Below, in pieces: positions 1-9,147 of a stretch of 64,000 bases of DNA (the first letter of the stretch is position 1; each line of letters opens with the position of its first letter). A program made the position numbers and the translations under genes. Below the pieces are notes generated by a model. That model ran no database searches, had not been told where the DNA came from, and saw only the letters and a program-made list of their open reading frames with translations. Origin of the DNA: Sunxiuqinia elliptica (GTDB taxonomy: Bacteria > Bacteroidota > Bacteroidia > Bacteroidales > Prolixibacteraceae); NCBI RefSeq assembly GCF_900113005.1, contig NZ_FONW01000001.1, forward strand, positions 496,001 to 560,000, in the 5' to 3' direction.

Positions 1-1
1 A

Positions 2-772
2 TCGGATTTAATTTCATCGGCACGTATGGAAGTAGAAGAGTGGGCCAAAAACCAAACCAAAGAAATCACCCGTTTGAAAGATTTGGAACGTTATCGAAAA
101 GAGTTTGTGGGGAACGTTTCACACGAGTTGAAAACGCCGATCTTTAATATCCAAGGGTATATTCTTACACTTTTGGAAGGCGGAATTGATGACCCGAAAG
201 TGAATAAGCTGTACCTGAAGCGGACCGAGAAAAGCATCGACCGCATGATTTCTATTGTGGAAGATTTGGAATCAATCACCAAGCTGGAGTCGGGCGAGTT
301 GAAGTTGAAGTATGAAAGTTTCGACTTGGTTCGTTTGGTGGATGATGTGATTGAGATGGAACAGATGATGGCCTCTGAACGGAAAATTCAGCTGCAATTT
401 AATCGTCCGGAAAAGCCAGTGAAAGTGTTGGCCGATAAAAAACGGATTATGGAGGTGATGACCAACTTGGTGGTGAACGGCATTAAGTATGGTAAACGCA
501 AAGGATTCGTGAAAATCTCGTTCTATGACTTAAAAGATAACCTGATGGTCGAGGTCGCTGACAACGGATTGGGAATCGATAGCAAACATTTGGCACGGAT
601 TTTTGAACGTTTCTACCGGGCAGATAAATCCCGCTCGAGAGAGCAGGGGGGAACTGGCTTGGGCTTATCCATTGTAAAACACATCATTGAGGCTCATGAG
701 CAAACAATCAATGTGAAATCGGCCGTTGACGAAGGAACAACTTTTACCTTCACCCTTGAAAAAGCAAAATGA
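2..772 (+). CDS. Sensor histidine kinase, PhoR-like, C-terminal part (5' end outside window)
   Basis: Catalytic half of a membrane sensor kinase. The frame is open to the window edge, so the gene starts upstream; the ATG at 26 is internal. It shows the HisKA phospho-acceptor motif VSHELKTP, an N-box region around NLVVNGIKYG, a G1 box VADNGLGI and a G2 box GGTGLGLSIVKH, so both dimerisation/phosphotransfer and ATPase domains are intact. The sequence around the H-box resembles Bacteroidota PhoR-like kinases (family knowledge). The next gene, 95 bp downstream on the same strand, is a PhoB/OmpR-type response regulator, its obvious partner. The signal sensed cannot be read because the sensor part is missing. 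Phosphate control is only a family-level guess. Confidence 0.93.
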   Translation, partial: SDLISSARMEVEEWAKNQTKEITRLKDLERYRKEFVGNVSHELKTPIFNIQGYILTLLEGGIDDPKVNKLYLKRTEKSIDRMISIVEDLESITKLESGELKLKYESFDLVRLVDDVIEMEQMMASERKIQLQFNRPEKPVKVLADKKRIMEVMTNLVVNGIKYGKRKGFVKISFYDLKDNLMVEVADNGLGIDSKHLARIFERFYRADKSRSREQGGTGLGLSIVKHIIEAHEQTINVKSAVDEGTTFTFTLEKAK

Positions 773-867
773 AAGTCGTAATTTTCGTAGATTTTCAAGC
801 TTAAAAAATATTTAACATTCTATTTACGCAGTAGTTCTACATTAGCAGCGGTTAACAATACCAAACT

Positions 868-1569
868 ATGAGTGATACAAAGTATAAAATTTTATTGGTC
901 GACGACGAGGTCGATATTTTGGAATTCATCAGTTATAACCTGGAGAAAGAAGGCTACAAGGTTTATACCGCCCAAAATGGGTTGGAAGCCATAAAGCTCG
1001 CCGAGAAGAAAACTCCGGACTTAATTATTTTGGACGTGATGATGCCTGAAATGGACGGAATCGCAGCTTGCGAAGAAATTCGTAAGATCCCGACACTTCC
1101 CAATGTGGTTATCGCCTTTTTAACAGCGCGTGGTGAAGATTATTCGCAGATTGCTGGTTTTGAGGCAGGTGCCGATGATTACATCACCAAGCCTATTCGC
1201 CCAAAGGTATTGGTTAGCCGGGTGAAAGCCCTGTTAAAACGTACGGGAGGAGGCGTTGCTACCGAGCAAACCGTTGAAAACTCAAGTATCATTACGATCG
1301 GCAACCTGGTGATTGACAAGGAGCGATACCTGATTAATACGAATGGGCAGGAGATGATTCTTCCACGTAAGGAGTTTGAATTGTTGTCTTTATTGGTTTC
1401 CAAGCCCGGCAAGGTGTTTACCCGCGAAGAAATTTATTATTCGGTATGGGGTGACAACGTGGTTGTTGGCGATCGGACGATTGATGTACACATTCGGAAA
1501 CTTCGTGAAAAGATCGGAAACGAGCATATTAAAACACTAAAAGGCATTGGATACAAGTTTGTAGAGTAA
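868..1569 (+). CDS. Response regulator, OmpR/PhoB family
   Basis: DNA-binding response regulator of 233 residues. The receiver domain (about 1-125) has the acidic pair in LLVDDEVD, the phospho-acceptor Asp in LIILDVMMP and the conserved Lys in DYITKPI. The C-terminal winged helix (about 140-233) carries LPRKEFELLSLL, DRTIDVHIRKLREKIG and the closing KGIGYKFVE, typical of OmpR/PhoB proteins. It follows the histidine kinase by 95 bp and is followed by a hairpin terminator, so the two probably form a two-gene unit. The target genes are not visible. Assignment to the family is firm; a specific PhoB role is not shown by sequence. Confidence 0.95.
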   Translation: MSDTKYKILLVDDEVDILEFISYNLEKEGYKVYTAQNGLEAIKLAEKKTPDLIILDVMMPEMDGIAACEEIRKIPTLPNVVIAFLTARGEDYSQIAGFEAGADDYITKPIRPKVLVSRVKALLKRTGGGVATEQTVENSSIITIGNLVIDKERYLINTNGQEMILPRKEFELLSLLVSKPGKVFTREEIYYSVWGDNVVVGDRTIDVHIRKLREKIGNEHIKTLKGIGYKFVE

Positions 1570-1577
1570 GCCTGATT

Positions 1578-1605
1578 AATCCCTTTCTAACAAGGGATTT
1601 TTTAT
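1578..1605 (+). terminator. Rho-independent terminator after the two-component pair
   Basis: The stem AATCCCTT/AAGGGATT (1578-1585 with 1592-1599) is followed directly by a T-run. It lies 9 bp after the response-regulator stop and just before the promoter of the next gene. Confidence 0.8.
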
Positions 1606-1614
1606 TTCTTTCCT

Positions 1615-1622
1615 TACCTTTG
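1615..1622 (+). promoter_or_regulatory. Bacteroidota-type -7 box for the SPOR lipoprotein
   Basis: TACCTTTG matches the TAnnTTTG consensus exactly and lies 19 bp before the ATG at 1642. The -33 region is only T-rich, so this element is not certain. Confidence 0.5.
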
Positions 1623-1641
1623 TTTAAAAGCACAAAAGGAA

Positions 1642-2055
1642 ATGAAGTCAAAATACCTCTTAATCTTGTTTGTTGTCGCGCTTGCAGCTTGTAAATCAAA
1701 AGAAAGCAAGGAAGAACTGCAAGTGGAAGTTGCTCCACAGGATACCGTTCAGCAAGTTGTTATGCCTGAGCCAAAGCCCGAGGAACCAACCGTTGAAATT
1801 GATATGGGAGTCAACCTTGATGATAAATTCTTTTTGGTTGTTGATTCCTATACCGTGAAAGAATTTGCTGAAAGCTGGAACAAAAAGTACCAGAAGATGG
1901 GCTATAATTCTGCGGTAATCATGCGCAATGAAGACGGATACTACCGGGTTGCCGTTCAGTCATTCAATGACTTTGAAATGGCAAAGAACGCCTTAGATGT
2001 TCTTCGTCAGGAAGAAGATTTCTCGAATGCTTGGGTAATGGTTATAGATAAATAA
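1642..2055 (+). CDS. SPOR-domain lipoprotein
   Basis: Small envelope protein of 137 residues. The start is fixed by a short lipoprotein signal peptide ending in the lipobox ALAAC, so it should be lipid-anchored. Residues about 25-55 are a Pro/Glu-rich linker. The C-terminal part (about 60-137, FFLVVDSYTVKEFAESW to AWVMVIDK) has the beta-alpha-beta repeat look of a SPOR domain, which in known proteins binds septal peptidoglycan lacking stem peptides. A role in cell division or envelope maintenance is inferred from that family. Its 3' end overlaps the end of the convergent membrane-protein gene by 14 bp. It appears to have its own promoter. Confidence 0.85.
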   Translation: MKSKYLLILFVVALAACKSKESKEELQVEVAPQDTVQQVVMPEPKPEEPTVEIDMGVNLDDKFFLVVDSYTVKEFAESWNKKYQKMGYNSAVIMRNEDGYYRVAVQSFNDFEMAKNALDVLRQEEDFSNAWVMVIDK

Positions 2056-2653
2056 TCACCAGGTAATTGATCGTAAATCCTGCAAAGAACCCTGCGTAGA
2101 TCTGTAGTGGATTGTGTTTCTGCAACAACAATCGTGAGCTGCCAAGTAGGCCAGCTACAATGATCAACGCCCCTAAAAGCGCCGAGCTATTTATTCCTAA
2201 GCGAAAAGATAGGGCGAGTACTGCTCCTATAAGTCCTCCAATTCCGGCCATGTGGTTGCTTATTTTCCACTTCATGGATATCAGAAGGAGTAAGATAATA
2301 ATCAGGATCGTTGATAGCAGGAAGATGCGATAAATGGGGTAGATCTGGATCTTGCCAAGGTAGAAGTAGCCCAGATAATAATAAACTGCCGTAAATAGCA
2401 ACGGAATCACTCGGTCGGTGCTTTTCTCCATGCTTGAATCAAAGCGTTTATTGAACGAAAGCAATCCCAAACTTAAGAGGGGCAACAAGAACGTACTTAG
2501 AAAGACGATCAAAAAGAGCACCTTTTTGGCGGTTGGGTTCATCATGGAAAAGTAAAATCCAGAGTTCATCAACAACAAAAAGCCAAGGCTTGGAATGAGC
2601 AGGGGATGAAAAACAATGGAAAAAAACCGGGCAATAAAGTGCTTAAAATTCAT
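2042..2653 (-). CDS. PAP2-like integral membrane protein
   Basis: Hydrophobic protein of 203 residues with about six membrane segments. The pattern SNHMAGIGGLIGA (about residues 131-143) and the later HNPLQIYAGFFAGF resemble the C-terminal motifs of PAP2-type phosphatases, in which a conserved SxxH and a later His form the active site. The first PAP2 motif (KxxxxxxRP) is not clear, so catalysis is uncertain. Bacteroidota genomes carry many such small PAP2-like proteins of unknown substrate. The gene converges on the SPOR lipoprotein with a 14-bp overlap. It could equally be annotated as a membrane protein of unknown function. Confidence 0.72.
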   Translation of the reverse strand: MNFKHFIARFFSIVFHPLLIPSLGFLLLMNSGFYFSMMNPTAKKVLFLIVFLSTFLLPLLSLGLLSFNKRFDSSMEKSTDRVIPLLFTAVYYYLGYFYLGKIQIYPIYRIFLLSTILIIILLLLISMKWKISNHMAGIGGLIGAVLALSFRLGINSSALLGALIIVAGLLGSSRLLLQKHNPLQIYAGFFAGFTINYLVIIYL

Positions 2654-2826
2654 TCGTTCAAAATTTAATAATTACCGGTTAATGAGTTAATTAAAAAAAA
2701 TTGAACTCATGGAACCGCTTCGCTCTCGCACAATTTTTTTAATCATACTCCTTTGTGATCTAATGATGAATAAAATCATGCTCGTTTCATCTGTTTATTT
2801 CGTTTGCATTTGCTGCCAGGTGGAGC

Positions 2827-4272
2827 CTATAGTTCTTTTCGTAATCGAGCAACCGGAATGCCAAGCTGTTCCCGGTATTTTGCCACCGTACGCCGCGCAA
2901 TAGGATAAGACTTTTCTTTTAAAATGGCAGCCAGTTTATCATCAGTCAATGGCTTGCGCTTGTCCTCCTTATCAATGCAATCCTGCAATATTTTCTTGAT
3001 TTCGCGGGTTGAAACTTCTTCGCCGGTATCTTTCTGCATACCTTCTGAAAAGAAGTACTTTAGCGGATAAATACCGAAATGCGTTTGGATATACTTGCTA
3101 TTTGAAACCCTGGAAATGGTTGAGATGTCCAGGCCTGTGCGATCAGCAATATCTTTCAAAATCATGGGCCGCATCCTGGTTTCATCCCCCTCCTTGAAAT
3201 ACTCTTTCTGAAAATCAATAATCTCCGACATCGTTAGCAAAAGCGTTTGTTGGCGTTGCCGAATGGCGTCAATAAACCACTTGGCCGAATCCAGCTTCTG
3301 CTTGACAAACTGAACCGCATCTTTTTGGCTTTTCGAAGCATTCTTTCTATTGTCAGAATAGCCTCGCAGCATGTCCATGTAGGTGCTGTTCATTCGTAGG
3401 TCGGGAACATTTCGCTGGTTGAGCGAAAGAATCAACTCTCCATCGACATTATCAAGGGTAAAATCCGGGATAATGACTTGGTTGGAGCGGTTGTGCGGGT
3501 TGTTGGCTGAGCCTCCGGGTTTAGGGTTCAATTTGAGGATTTCGGCCAATGCATCTTTGAGTTGTTCCTCAGTAATGCCGTATTTATTGATGATTTTGTC
3601 GTAATGCTTCTTGGTGAATTCATCAAAGCTGTTTTCAAGGATTTTCGAAGCCAAAATAGAGGATTCGGTGCCTTTCTTACGCTGAATCTGTAGAAGCAGA
3701 CATTCCTGTAAGGTTTGAGCACCAACGCCTGCCGGATCAAAATCCTGAATGACTTCCAGAATCTCAAGCAACTCCTTTTCGCTGACATTCATATTTAGGG
3801 TGAAAGCCAGGTCATCGCTGATGGAAAGCAAATCGCGACGTAAATAGCCATCCTCATCGATGTTTCCAATGATGTATTCGGCTAATAACTTTTGCTGATC
3901 CGATAATTCAGTCAATCCCAACTGCTCGGTAAGCGATTCATAAAAACTGGTTCCTGAACTATAGGGAATATCAACCTGTTTGTCGTCTTTTGAATAGTTG
4001 TTGGCGTTTAATTTATAACTGGGGACATCATCTTCATCCATGTAGTCTTCCAGCGAAAACTCATCGCTTTCATTGTCACTACTATCACTATCATCTCCCT
4101 GGTCTATTGGTCCGTCATCTATCATTTCGAGAACCGGGTTTTCTTCCAGTTCCTTTTTTATGCGCTGTTCGAGCTGAATAGTAGGGATCTCCAAAAGCTT
4201 AATCACCTGAATTTGCTGTGGTGAAAGCTTCTGTAGCAGTTTCTGTTGTAAACTTAGTTTTTGAGAGGGCAT
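2827..4272 (-). CDS. rpoN: RNA polymerase sigma-54 factor RpoN
   Basis: Sigma-54 of 481 residues, usual family length. Region I at the N-terminus has the Gln/Leu-rich pattern LSLQQKLLQKLSPQQIQVIKLL repeated in spirit through residue 50, which contacts activators and -12 promoter DNA. An acidic region II follows (about 52-100, many Asp/Ser). The core-binding domain is about 105-300. The C-terminus has the helix-turn-helix and the diagnostic RpoN box ARRTVAKYRE (about 460-470), which reads the -24 element. It directs transcription needing enhancer-binding ATPases; none of these is encoded here. Two TAnnTTTG-like boxes lie upstream. It sits alone between the PAP2-like gene and asnS, all on the minus strand. 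Confidence 0.98.
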   Translation of the reverse strand: MPSQKLSLQQKLLQKLSPQQIQVIKLLEIPTIQLEQRIKKELEENPVLEMIDDGPIDQGDDSDSSDNESDEFSLEDYMDEDDVPSYKLNANNYSKDDKQVDIPYSSGTSFYESLTEQLGLTELSDQQKLLAEYIIGNIDEDGYLRRDLLSISDDLAFTLNMNVSEKELLEILEVIQDFDPAGVGAQTLQECLLLQIQRKKGTESSILASKILENSFDEFTKKHYDKIINKYGITEEQLKDALAEILKLNPKPGGSANNPHNRSNQVIIPDFTLDNVDGELILSLNQRNVPDLRMNSTYMDMLRGYSDNRKNASKSQKDAVQFVKQKLDSAKWFIDAIRQRQQTLLLTMSEIIDFQKEYFKEGDETRMRPMILKDIADRTGLDISTISRVSNSKYIQTHFGIYPLKYFFSEGMQKDTGEEVSTREIKKILQDCIDKEDKRKPLTDDKLAAILKEKSYPIARRTVAKYREQLGIPVARLRKEL

Positions 4273-4291
4273 ACTATTCTTCTGTTTTCTT

Positions 4292-4299
4292 CAAAGTTA
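4292..4299 (-). promoter_or_regulatory. Promoter -7 box for rpoN
   Basis: On the minus strand TAACTTTG matches TAnnTTTG and lies 19 bp before the rpoN ATG. A second match, TATCTTTG (4317-4324), is 17 bp further upstream; its TTTG could act as the -33 element or as a second start site. Confidence 0.5.
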
Positions 4300-4336
4300 A
4301 TCTTTATTAAGAATAACAAAGATAACCTTTGTAATC

Positions 4337-4367
4337 AAAAAGAGGTTGACTTATTATGGTCAACCTC
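4337..4367 (-). terminator. Rho-independent terminator of asnS
   Basis: On the minus strand a perfect 9-bp stem (GAGGTTGAC/GTCAACCTC, 8-nt loop) is followed by five T residues. It lies between asnS and rpoN, so the two genes are separate transcription units. Confidence 0.85.
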
Positions 4368-4400
4368 CTGTGTTTTTAATGTTTTTTAAGTCTTTTCGAA

Positions 4401-5837
4401 TTAAAACTCGGCATTCTTTGGTGTCCGAGGGAAAGGAATCACGTCACGAATGTTACCCATGCCGGTAACAAACAGAATGAAACGTTCAAATCCCAGACCA
4501 AAACCCGAGTGAGGAACGCTTCCAAAACGGCGGGTATCCAAGTACCACCACATTTCTTCAGCAGGAACGTTCATCTCTTCCATGCGCTTCACTAATTTGT
4601 CGTAATCAGCTTCCCGCTCCGATCCTCCAATGATCTCTCCAATTTGAGGAAACAAAACGTCCATGGCAGCTACTGTTTTGTTGTCATCGTTCTGCTTCAT
4701 GTAGAAAGCTTTGATGTCCTTTGGATAGTCGATCAGGATAACCGGCTTTTTGAAGTGTTTTTCAACCAGGTAGCGTTCGTGCTCACTTTGCAAGTCGATG
4801 CCCCATTCAACCGGGAACTGGAATTTTCCTTTTTTGAAAGGTTTTGAATTTCTCAGAATATCAATAGCATCGGTGTAAGTACAGCGCACAAATTCGTTCT
4901 CCAAAACAAACTGAAGCTTTTCAATCAGTTCCATTGAACGTTGATCCTGAGGCTTGTTCTTCTCTTCCTGTTGCAAGCGGTTGCTCAGGAATTTCAGATC
5001 ATCCATGCAGTTGTCCAGGGCATAGCGGATCATGTATTTCAGGAACTCTTCCGCCAAGTCCATATTGTCTTTCAGTTCATGGAAAGCCATTTCAGGCTCA
5101 ATCATCCAGAACTCAGCTAAGTGACGGGTGGTGTTGGAGTTTTCTGCACGGAAGGTTGGTCCGAAAGTATAAACTTCACCAAGAGCCGTTGCACCTAGTT
5201 CGCCTTCCAGCTGCCCGGATACCGTTAAGTTGGTTGGACGTCCGAAAAAGTCTTGTGTATAGTCAATTTGGCCTTCCTCCGTTGTTGGAGGATTCACAGC
5301 CGGAAGCGTAGACACCCGGAACATTTGTCCGGCACCTTCAGCATCAGAGGCTGTTACAATAGGCGTATGCAAGTAATAAAATCCTTTGTCGTTGAAATAT
5401 TTATGAATGGCAAATGCCATCGCATGCCGAATACGGAATACAGCACTGAATGTCGCGGTACGGAAGCGCAAGTGGGCGTTTTCACGTAAAAATTCGAGGC
5501 TGTGTTTTTTGGGTTGAATCGGGTATTTGTCGGGGTCGGCTTTTCCATAAACCTTAATTTCAGAAGCAACCAGCTCAACAGCTTGTCCGCTTCCCATTGA
5601 TTCGACCAACTCACCGGTTACGCCAATGGCAGCACTGGTGTTGATGTCGCGAAGTAAGCTTTCTCCAAATTTTTCAACATCGGCAACAACCTGCAAATTA
5701 TTAATGGTTGATCCATCATTCAGCGCAATAAAATTGACATTTTTACTTCCACGCTTGGTTCTAACCCATCCTTTTACCAACACTTGCTGGCCTACTTCTC
5801 CTCCAGCCAGCACTTCTTTAATTTTCAGTCGTTTCAT
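4401..5837 (-). CDS. asnS: Asparaginyl-tRNA synthetase
   Basis: Cytosolic class II aminoacyl-tRNA synthetase of 478 residues that charges tRNA-Asn. An N-terminal OB-fold anticodon-binding domain (about 1-115, with [23 protein letters not shown]) precedes the catalytic core. Motif 2 is visible as [20 protein letters not shown] and motif 3 as [15 protein letters not shown] near the C-terminus. The close relatives AspS and LysS are less likely: the AEFWMIEPE stretch and the total length are those of AsnS, and AspS carries a large extra insertion. It has its own promoter box 65 bp upstream and its own terminator downstream. Confidence 0.98.
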   Translation of the reverse strand: MKRLKIKEVLAGGEVGQQVLVKGWVRTKRGSKNVNFIALNDGSTINNLQVVADVEKFGESLLRDINTSAAIGVTGELVESMGSGQAVELVASEIKVYGKADPDKYPIQPKKHSLEFLRENAHLRFRTATFSAVFRIRHAMAFAIHKYFNDKGFYYLHTPIVTASDAEGAGQMFRVSTLPAVNPPTTEEGQIDYTQDFFGRPTNLTVSGQLEGELGATALGEVYTFGPTFRAENSNTTRHLAEFWMIEPEMAFHELKDNMDLAEEFLKYMIRYALDNCMDDLKFLSNRLQQEEKNKPQDQRSMELIEKLQFVLENEFVRCTYTDAIDILRNSKPFKKGKFQFPVEWGIDLQSEHERYLVEKHFKKPVILIDYPKDIKAFYMKQNDDNKTVAAMDVLFPQIGEIIGGSEREADYDKLVKRMEEMNVPAEEMWWYLDTRRFGSVPHSGFGLGFERFILFVTGMGNIRDVIPFPRTPKNAEF

Positions 5838-5901
5838 GTTGTTGTGTTTTGCAGATTTTTTCGTTTTATCCCTGATATTCAGGTTTCAAAAAATTGAATT
5901 G

Positions 5902-5909
5902 CAAAAGTA
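5902..5909 (-). promoter_or_regulatory. Promoter -7 box for asnS
   Basis: TACTTTTG on the minus strand matches TAnnTTTG. It lies about 65 bp upstream of the asnS ATG, leaving a leader of about 55-60 nt. Confidence 0.5.
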
Positions 5910-6057
5910 CACTTTTATCATGAAATAAAAGGAATGGCGCTTGGAAAAGTTGGCTAAATGACTCATCTGCTAAGATACAGCTAAGTTTGGGGTCGAATTG
6001 TTGCCACTTTTGGATTGAATTTGAGTTCGGATTTGCCGTTAAGTCCGGTGTGTAGAT

Positions 6058-6085
6058 AAAAAAAGAGCCCGAAAGTCAGGCTCTT
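6058..6085 (-). terminator. Rho-independent terminator of the hydroxypyruvate-isomerase-like gene
   Basis: Read on the minus strand, the stem AAGAGCC/GGCTCTT with a 9-nt loop is followed by a run of seven T. It lies 30 bp after the stop of the gene at 6115-7038. Confidence 0.85.
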
Positions 6086-6114
6086 TCTGGAACTATGTTT
6101 GTTGATTAAATCGT

Positions 6115-7038
6115 TTAAAACTGATCCGCTTTGCGGTAAGCGTTAATAAATGCTTGTTCACCCTCTTTCCCGGGTAGGCTCCGGCCGTGCTCACAACAAA
6201 GGACACCATCGTAGTTCTTATCGTAGATGTGCTTAAACACGTTGTTGTAGTTGATTTCTCCGGTTCCGGGTTCTTTGCGTCCCGGGTTGTCTCCAATGTG
6301 GAAAGCAGCAATGGACTCCCAGGCTAGGTCGATATTCGGAATCAGGTTGCCTTCTGTAATTTGCTGGTGATAAAGATCGTTGACAATCTTACAGCTGGGG
6401 CTGTTAACGGCTTTGCAAATCATGTGAGCCTGCGGAATTTTGGTCAGGAATAGTCCCGGGTGGTTGGTCCAGGCATTCAGTGGCTCAAGTACAAGTGTTA
6501 GGCCCTTGGGCTCAACAATGTCACAGCACATGCGTAGGTTGTCCACAACGTTTGCTGTTTGATAGTCCCACTCCAGGTCATCGGTAAATCGGCCAGGCAC
6601 AACCAGCGCCGATTGAGCATTGGTCCGTTTGGCGCATTCCAAACCTTCCTGCATCTTCTTTTTGAGCATGGTTTTGATCTCTGGATCTTGGGTGACAAAC
6701 GACTTGACACTGAAATCAGCATACAAGACAAATGGTCCCAGATCCATCCCCAGGCGGGCCAGTTCATTGGCAATTTTTTCCTGAAGGGCAGGTTCTTTGT
6801 GCATCAGTCCGTTATCAAAAATAGCCCGGAAGCCTTGATCGTGGAAAAACTTGATTTGATCGATCGGATCACTTCCAACAAGTTCTTTAAAACTTCCAAG
6901 ACTGGGAGCATACTTGAGTTTGAACTGTGCTGCATTCGACTTTTCAGGGGTGCTTGCTGAAGCTGAAAAGCCGGAAGTAAGGCCGGCGGCAGCTAAACTG
7001 CCCATGGCAGTGTTTCTGATGAAGTTTCTTCGTTTCAT
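6115..7038 (-). CDS. Tat-exported hydroxypyruvate isomerase / xylose isomerase-like TIM-barrel protein
   Basis: Protein of 307 residues. The N-terminus MKRRNFIRNTAMGSLAAAG is a twin-arginine signal peptide, so it is exported folded and probably with a bound metal. The mature part is an AP-endonuclease-2/xylose-isomerase-like TIM barrel. Candidate metal ligands are the Glu in LVLEPLNAW, the Asp/His in VNDLYHQQ, the His in AAFHIGDNPGR and the Glu in GVLCCEHGRS, the pattern of the hydroxypyruvate isomerase (Hyi) family. The exact substrate is unknown; in a sugar-oxidoreductase neighbourhood it may act on an oxidised sugar in the periplasm (inference). It diverges from an XRE-type regulator across 396 bp and has its own terminator. 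Confidence 0.87.
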   Translation of the reverse strand: MKRRNFIRNTAMGSLAAAGLTSGFSASASTPEKSNAAQFKLKYAPSLGSFKELVGSDPIDQIKFFHDQGFRAIFDNGLMHKEPALQEKIANELARLGMDLGPFVLYADFSVKSFVTQDPEIKTMLKKKMQEGLECAKRTNAQSALVVPGRFTDDLEWDYQTANVVDNLRMCCDIVEPKGLTLVLEPLNAWTNHPGLFLTKIPQAHMICKAVNSPSCKIVNDLYHQQITEGNLIPNIDLAWESIAAFHIGDNPGRKEPGTGEINYNNVFKHIYDKNYDGVLCCEHGRSLPGKEGEQAFINAYRKADQF

Positions 7039-7434
7039 TGTAGTAATTGGTTTAGTGAACTCTCAAAAATAGTTTTATTTCTTCCAGATTACAAGTCAAT
7101 TCTAAGAGTCTTTTTAGCTAGTTTCGTATTGTTCTATTCCTTTGTGGAATAGGATCTTTGGTAAGGATAGATTTGGTTTTGGGAAAGAAGTCGTTGGTTT
7201 TGTAAAGAATATAAATAGTTTGATAGAATGGAGGACTCCGTTTTTTGAATCGAGTCATACTTCTTGAAAAATTAGAATAAGTTTTTTGGCATTATGATTA
7301 AGATTTGAATAATGAATAATTGTATTTGTACAATTAAGGAATGATTTGTATTAATAAAGATTTGATTTTCAATAGTGAAGAAATAGTTTTAACTTTAATG
7401 AGCTTATCGTAACTCACTAAAACTATTCTTCGTC
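7039..7434. other. Divergent intergenic region with two perfect inverted repeats
   Basis: This AT-rich gap lies between the divergent isomerase-like and XRE-type genes and holds no coding signal. It contains CTATTCC-N5-GGAATAG (7134-7152) and AATTGTA-TTTG-TACAATT (7318-7335). Both are perfect 7-bp dyads and candidate operators, perhaps for the adjacent regulator; that link is inference. Confidence 0.5.
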
Positions 7435-7818
7435 ATGTTGCACTACAACCTACGCTATTTACTCGAAATCAAAGGAATTGCCAATCCATACAATTTTTTG
7501 ATCAAGCTCGGATTGACTCCCAATGTGGCTACGCGGTCGCTTAATGGAAAAGTTACCCAGCTGAAGCTAAATCATCTTAGTTCAATTTGCCGGGCATTGC
7601 ATTGCACGCCCAACGATTTAATGGAATGGGAGGATGATGGGCAGGAGCCTTTGCCGGATAATCATCCCTTGCAGGCCTTGGTTCGCGAACAACTTCCACT
7701 GAATATACGTGGGCAATTGCGCGAATTGTCGTTTGACCAGTTGAAGGAAGTCCGCTCGTTAATTACCCGGCTGAAAGAATCAGAAAACAACCAGAACAAC
7801 AGGGAACCCAAAAGCTAA
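7435..7818 (+). CDS. XRE-type helix-turn-helix regulator
   Basis: Protein of 127 residues with a Cro/C1-like N-terminal DNA-binding domain (about 1-66). The sequence LGLTPNVATRSLNGKVTQLKLNHL gives the turn and recognition helix, followed by ICRALHCTPNDLMEW, a typical last helix of the XRE/HTH_26 type. The C-terminal half (about 70-127) is a charged tail, possibly helical, with no recognised ligand domain. It begins divergently from the isomerase-like gene and precedes the Gfo/Idh operon by 134 bp on the same strand, so it is the natural candidate regulator of one or both. No dimerisation or effector domain can be named. Confidence 0.82.
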   Translation: MLHYNLRYLLEIKGIANPYNFLIKLGLTPNVATRSLNGKVTQLKLNHLSSICRALHCTPNDLMEWEDDGQEPLPDNHPLQALVREQLPLNIRGQLRELSFDQLKEVRSLITRLKESENNQNNREPKS

Positions 7819-7913
7819 AAGAGCGGCTTTGGGGAGCTTTTCAACCGGACCGGAAGTTATCGCTTTTATCGATACTATTCTGGTCTGTTTTTTCGTCTTC
7901 AGCAGAAGTTTTA

Positions 7914-7921
7914 TACATTTG
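7914..7921 (+). promoter_or_regulatory. Promoter -7 box for the Gfo/Idh operon
   Basis: TACATTTG is an exact TAnnTTTG match 31 bp before the ATG at 7953. It suggests that the oxidoreductase/isomerase genes start their own transcript separate from the XRE-type gene. Confidence 0.55.
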
Positions 7922-7952
7922 AGAAGTACTAAAATCTAATAAACCAATTACT

Positions 7953-9113
7953 ATGAATCGTAAACTTCGAATGGGGATGGTCGGTGGAGGTTCTGATGCC
8001 TTCATTGGTGCCGTTCATCGTCTTGCTGCTTTTATGGATAACCAAATTGAATTGGTTTGCGGCTGTTTCAGTGTCAATCCGGAAATCTCGAAAGCTTCTG
8101 GAAAGTCCTACTTCCTACCTGAAAACCGGGTGTACTCAACCTACCAGGAAATGTTTGAAAAGGAGGCCCGTTTGCCCGAAGGTGAACGCATGGACTTTGT
8201 GACTATTGTAACCCCCAACTTTGTGCATTTTGCCCCGGCCATGATGGCCCTGGAAAATGGCTTTCATGTGGTTATTGACAAGCCCATTACCTTTACGCTG
8301 GACGAAGCACTGGCGCTTCAATCGAAGTTGGAGGAAACCGGCCTAACCTTGGCCCTGACACATACCTATTCGGGTTACCCGGCAGTAAAAGATGCGAAAG
8401 CACGAGTTGCCCGGGGTGACTTTGGAAAAATCAGGCGCATTTATGTAGAGTACCCACAAGGTTGGTTGGCAGCAAAAGAGGAAGACACTGGCAATAAACA
8501 GGCAAGCTGGCGTACCGATCCTAAAAAATCAGGGAAAGCAGGTTGTATGGGTGATATTGGTACGCATGCCCACCAATTGGCCGAATATATTTCAGGATTG
8601 AAAGTCACTGAGTTGTGTGCTGAGTTGAATGTTTTTGTTCCTGGCCGGATGCTGGACGATGATGGAGCTGCTTTCCTGCGTTTCGAGAATGGCGCTCGCG
8701 GGGTGTTGATGGCAACACAAATTGCCGCAGGAGAGGAAAATGCTTTAAAAATTCGGGTCTATGGTGAAAAAGGAGGCTTGGAATGGCGTCAACATGAACC
8801 CAACACACTTTGGGTAAAATGGGCGGATCGGCCAACCGAAATGGTGCGGGTAGGAACCGGACAAATGGGGGCTGCCGCTCAGCATAACACCCGAACGCCC
8901 GGCGGGCATCCTGAAGGCTACCTCGAGGCTTTTGCCAACATCTACCGCAACTTTTCATTAACCGTAAGGGCTAAAATGAACAACGAACAACCCACCGCTG
9001 AGATGCTCGACTTTCCGGGCATTGAAGATGGTGTTCGGGGCATGCGTTTTATTGATACTGTTGTTGAAGCTGGCTATAACGATGCTGTTAAATGGGTGAA
9101 ATTTGAAGGATAA
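7953..9113 (+). CDS. Gfo/Idh/MocA family oxidoreductase (cytoplasmic)
   Basis: NAD(P)-dependent sugar oxidoreductase of 386 residues without a signal peptide. The Rossmann start is RMGMVGGGSDAFIGAVHR, a glycine-rich loop variant seen in a Gfo/Idh subgroup. The family DKP/EKP motif is present as VIDKPITFTL (about 109-118). The middle has GCMGDIGTHAHQLAEYI, where the Asp and His match the usual catalytic Asp-x-x-x-His. It is followed 34 bp later by a TIM-barrel isomerase and then a second, exported family member. Substrate is not readable from sequence; a sugar, inositol or 3-keto-sugar role is inference from the gene set. Confidence 0.92.
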   Translation: MNRKLRMGMVGGGSDAFIGAVHRLAAFMDNQIELVCGCFSVNPEISKASGKSYFLPENRVYSTYQEMFEKEARLPEGERMDFVTIVTPNFVHFAPAMMALENGFHVVIDKPITFTLDEALALQSKLEETGLTLALTHTYSGYPAVKDAKARVARGDFGKIRRIYVEYPQGWLAAKEEDTGNKQASWRTDPKKSGKAGCMGDIGTHAHQLAEYISGLKVTELCAELNVFVPGRMLDDDGAAFLRFENGARGVLMATQIAAGEENALKIRVYGEKGGLEWRQHEPNTLWVKWADRPTEMVRVGTGQMGAAAQHNTRTPGGHPEGYLEAFANIYRNFSLTVRAKMNNEQPTAEMLDFPGIEDGVRGMRFIDTVVEAGYNDAVKWVKFEG

Positions 9114-9147
9114 AACGAATCAGTAATTAACCACTAAATCATAAACT

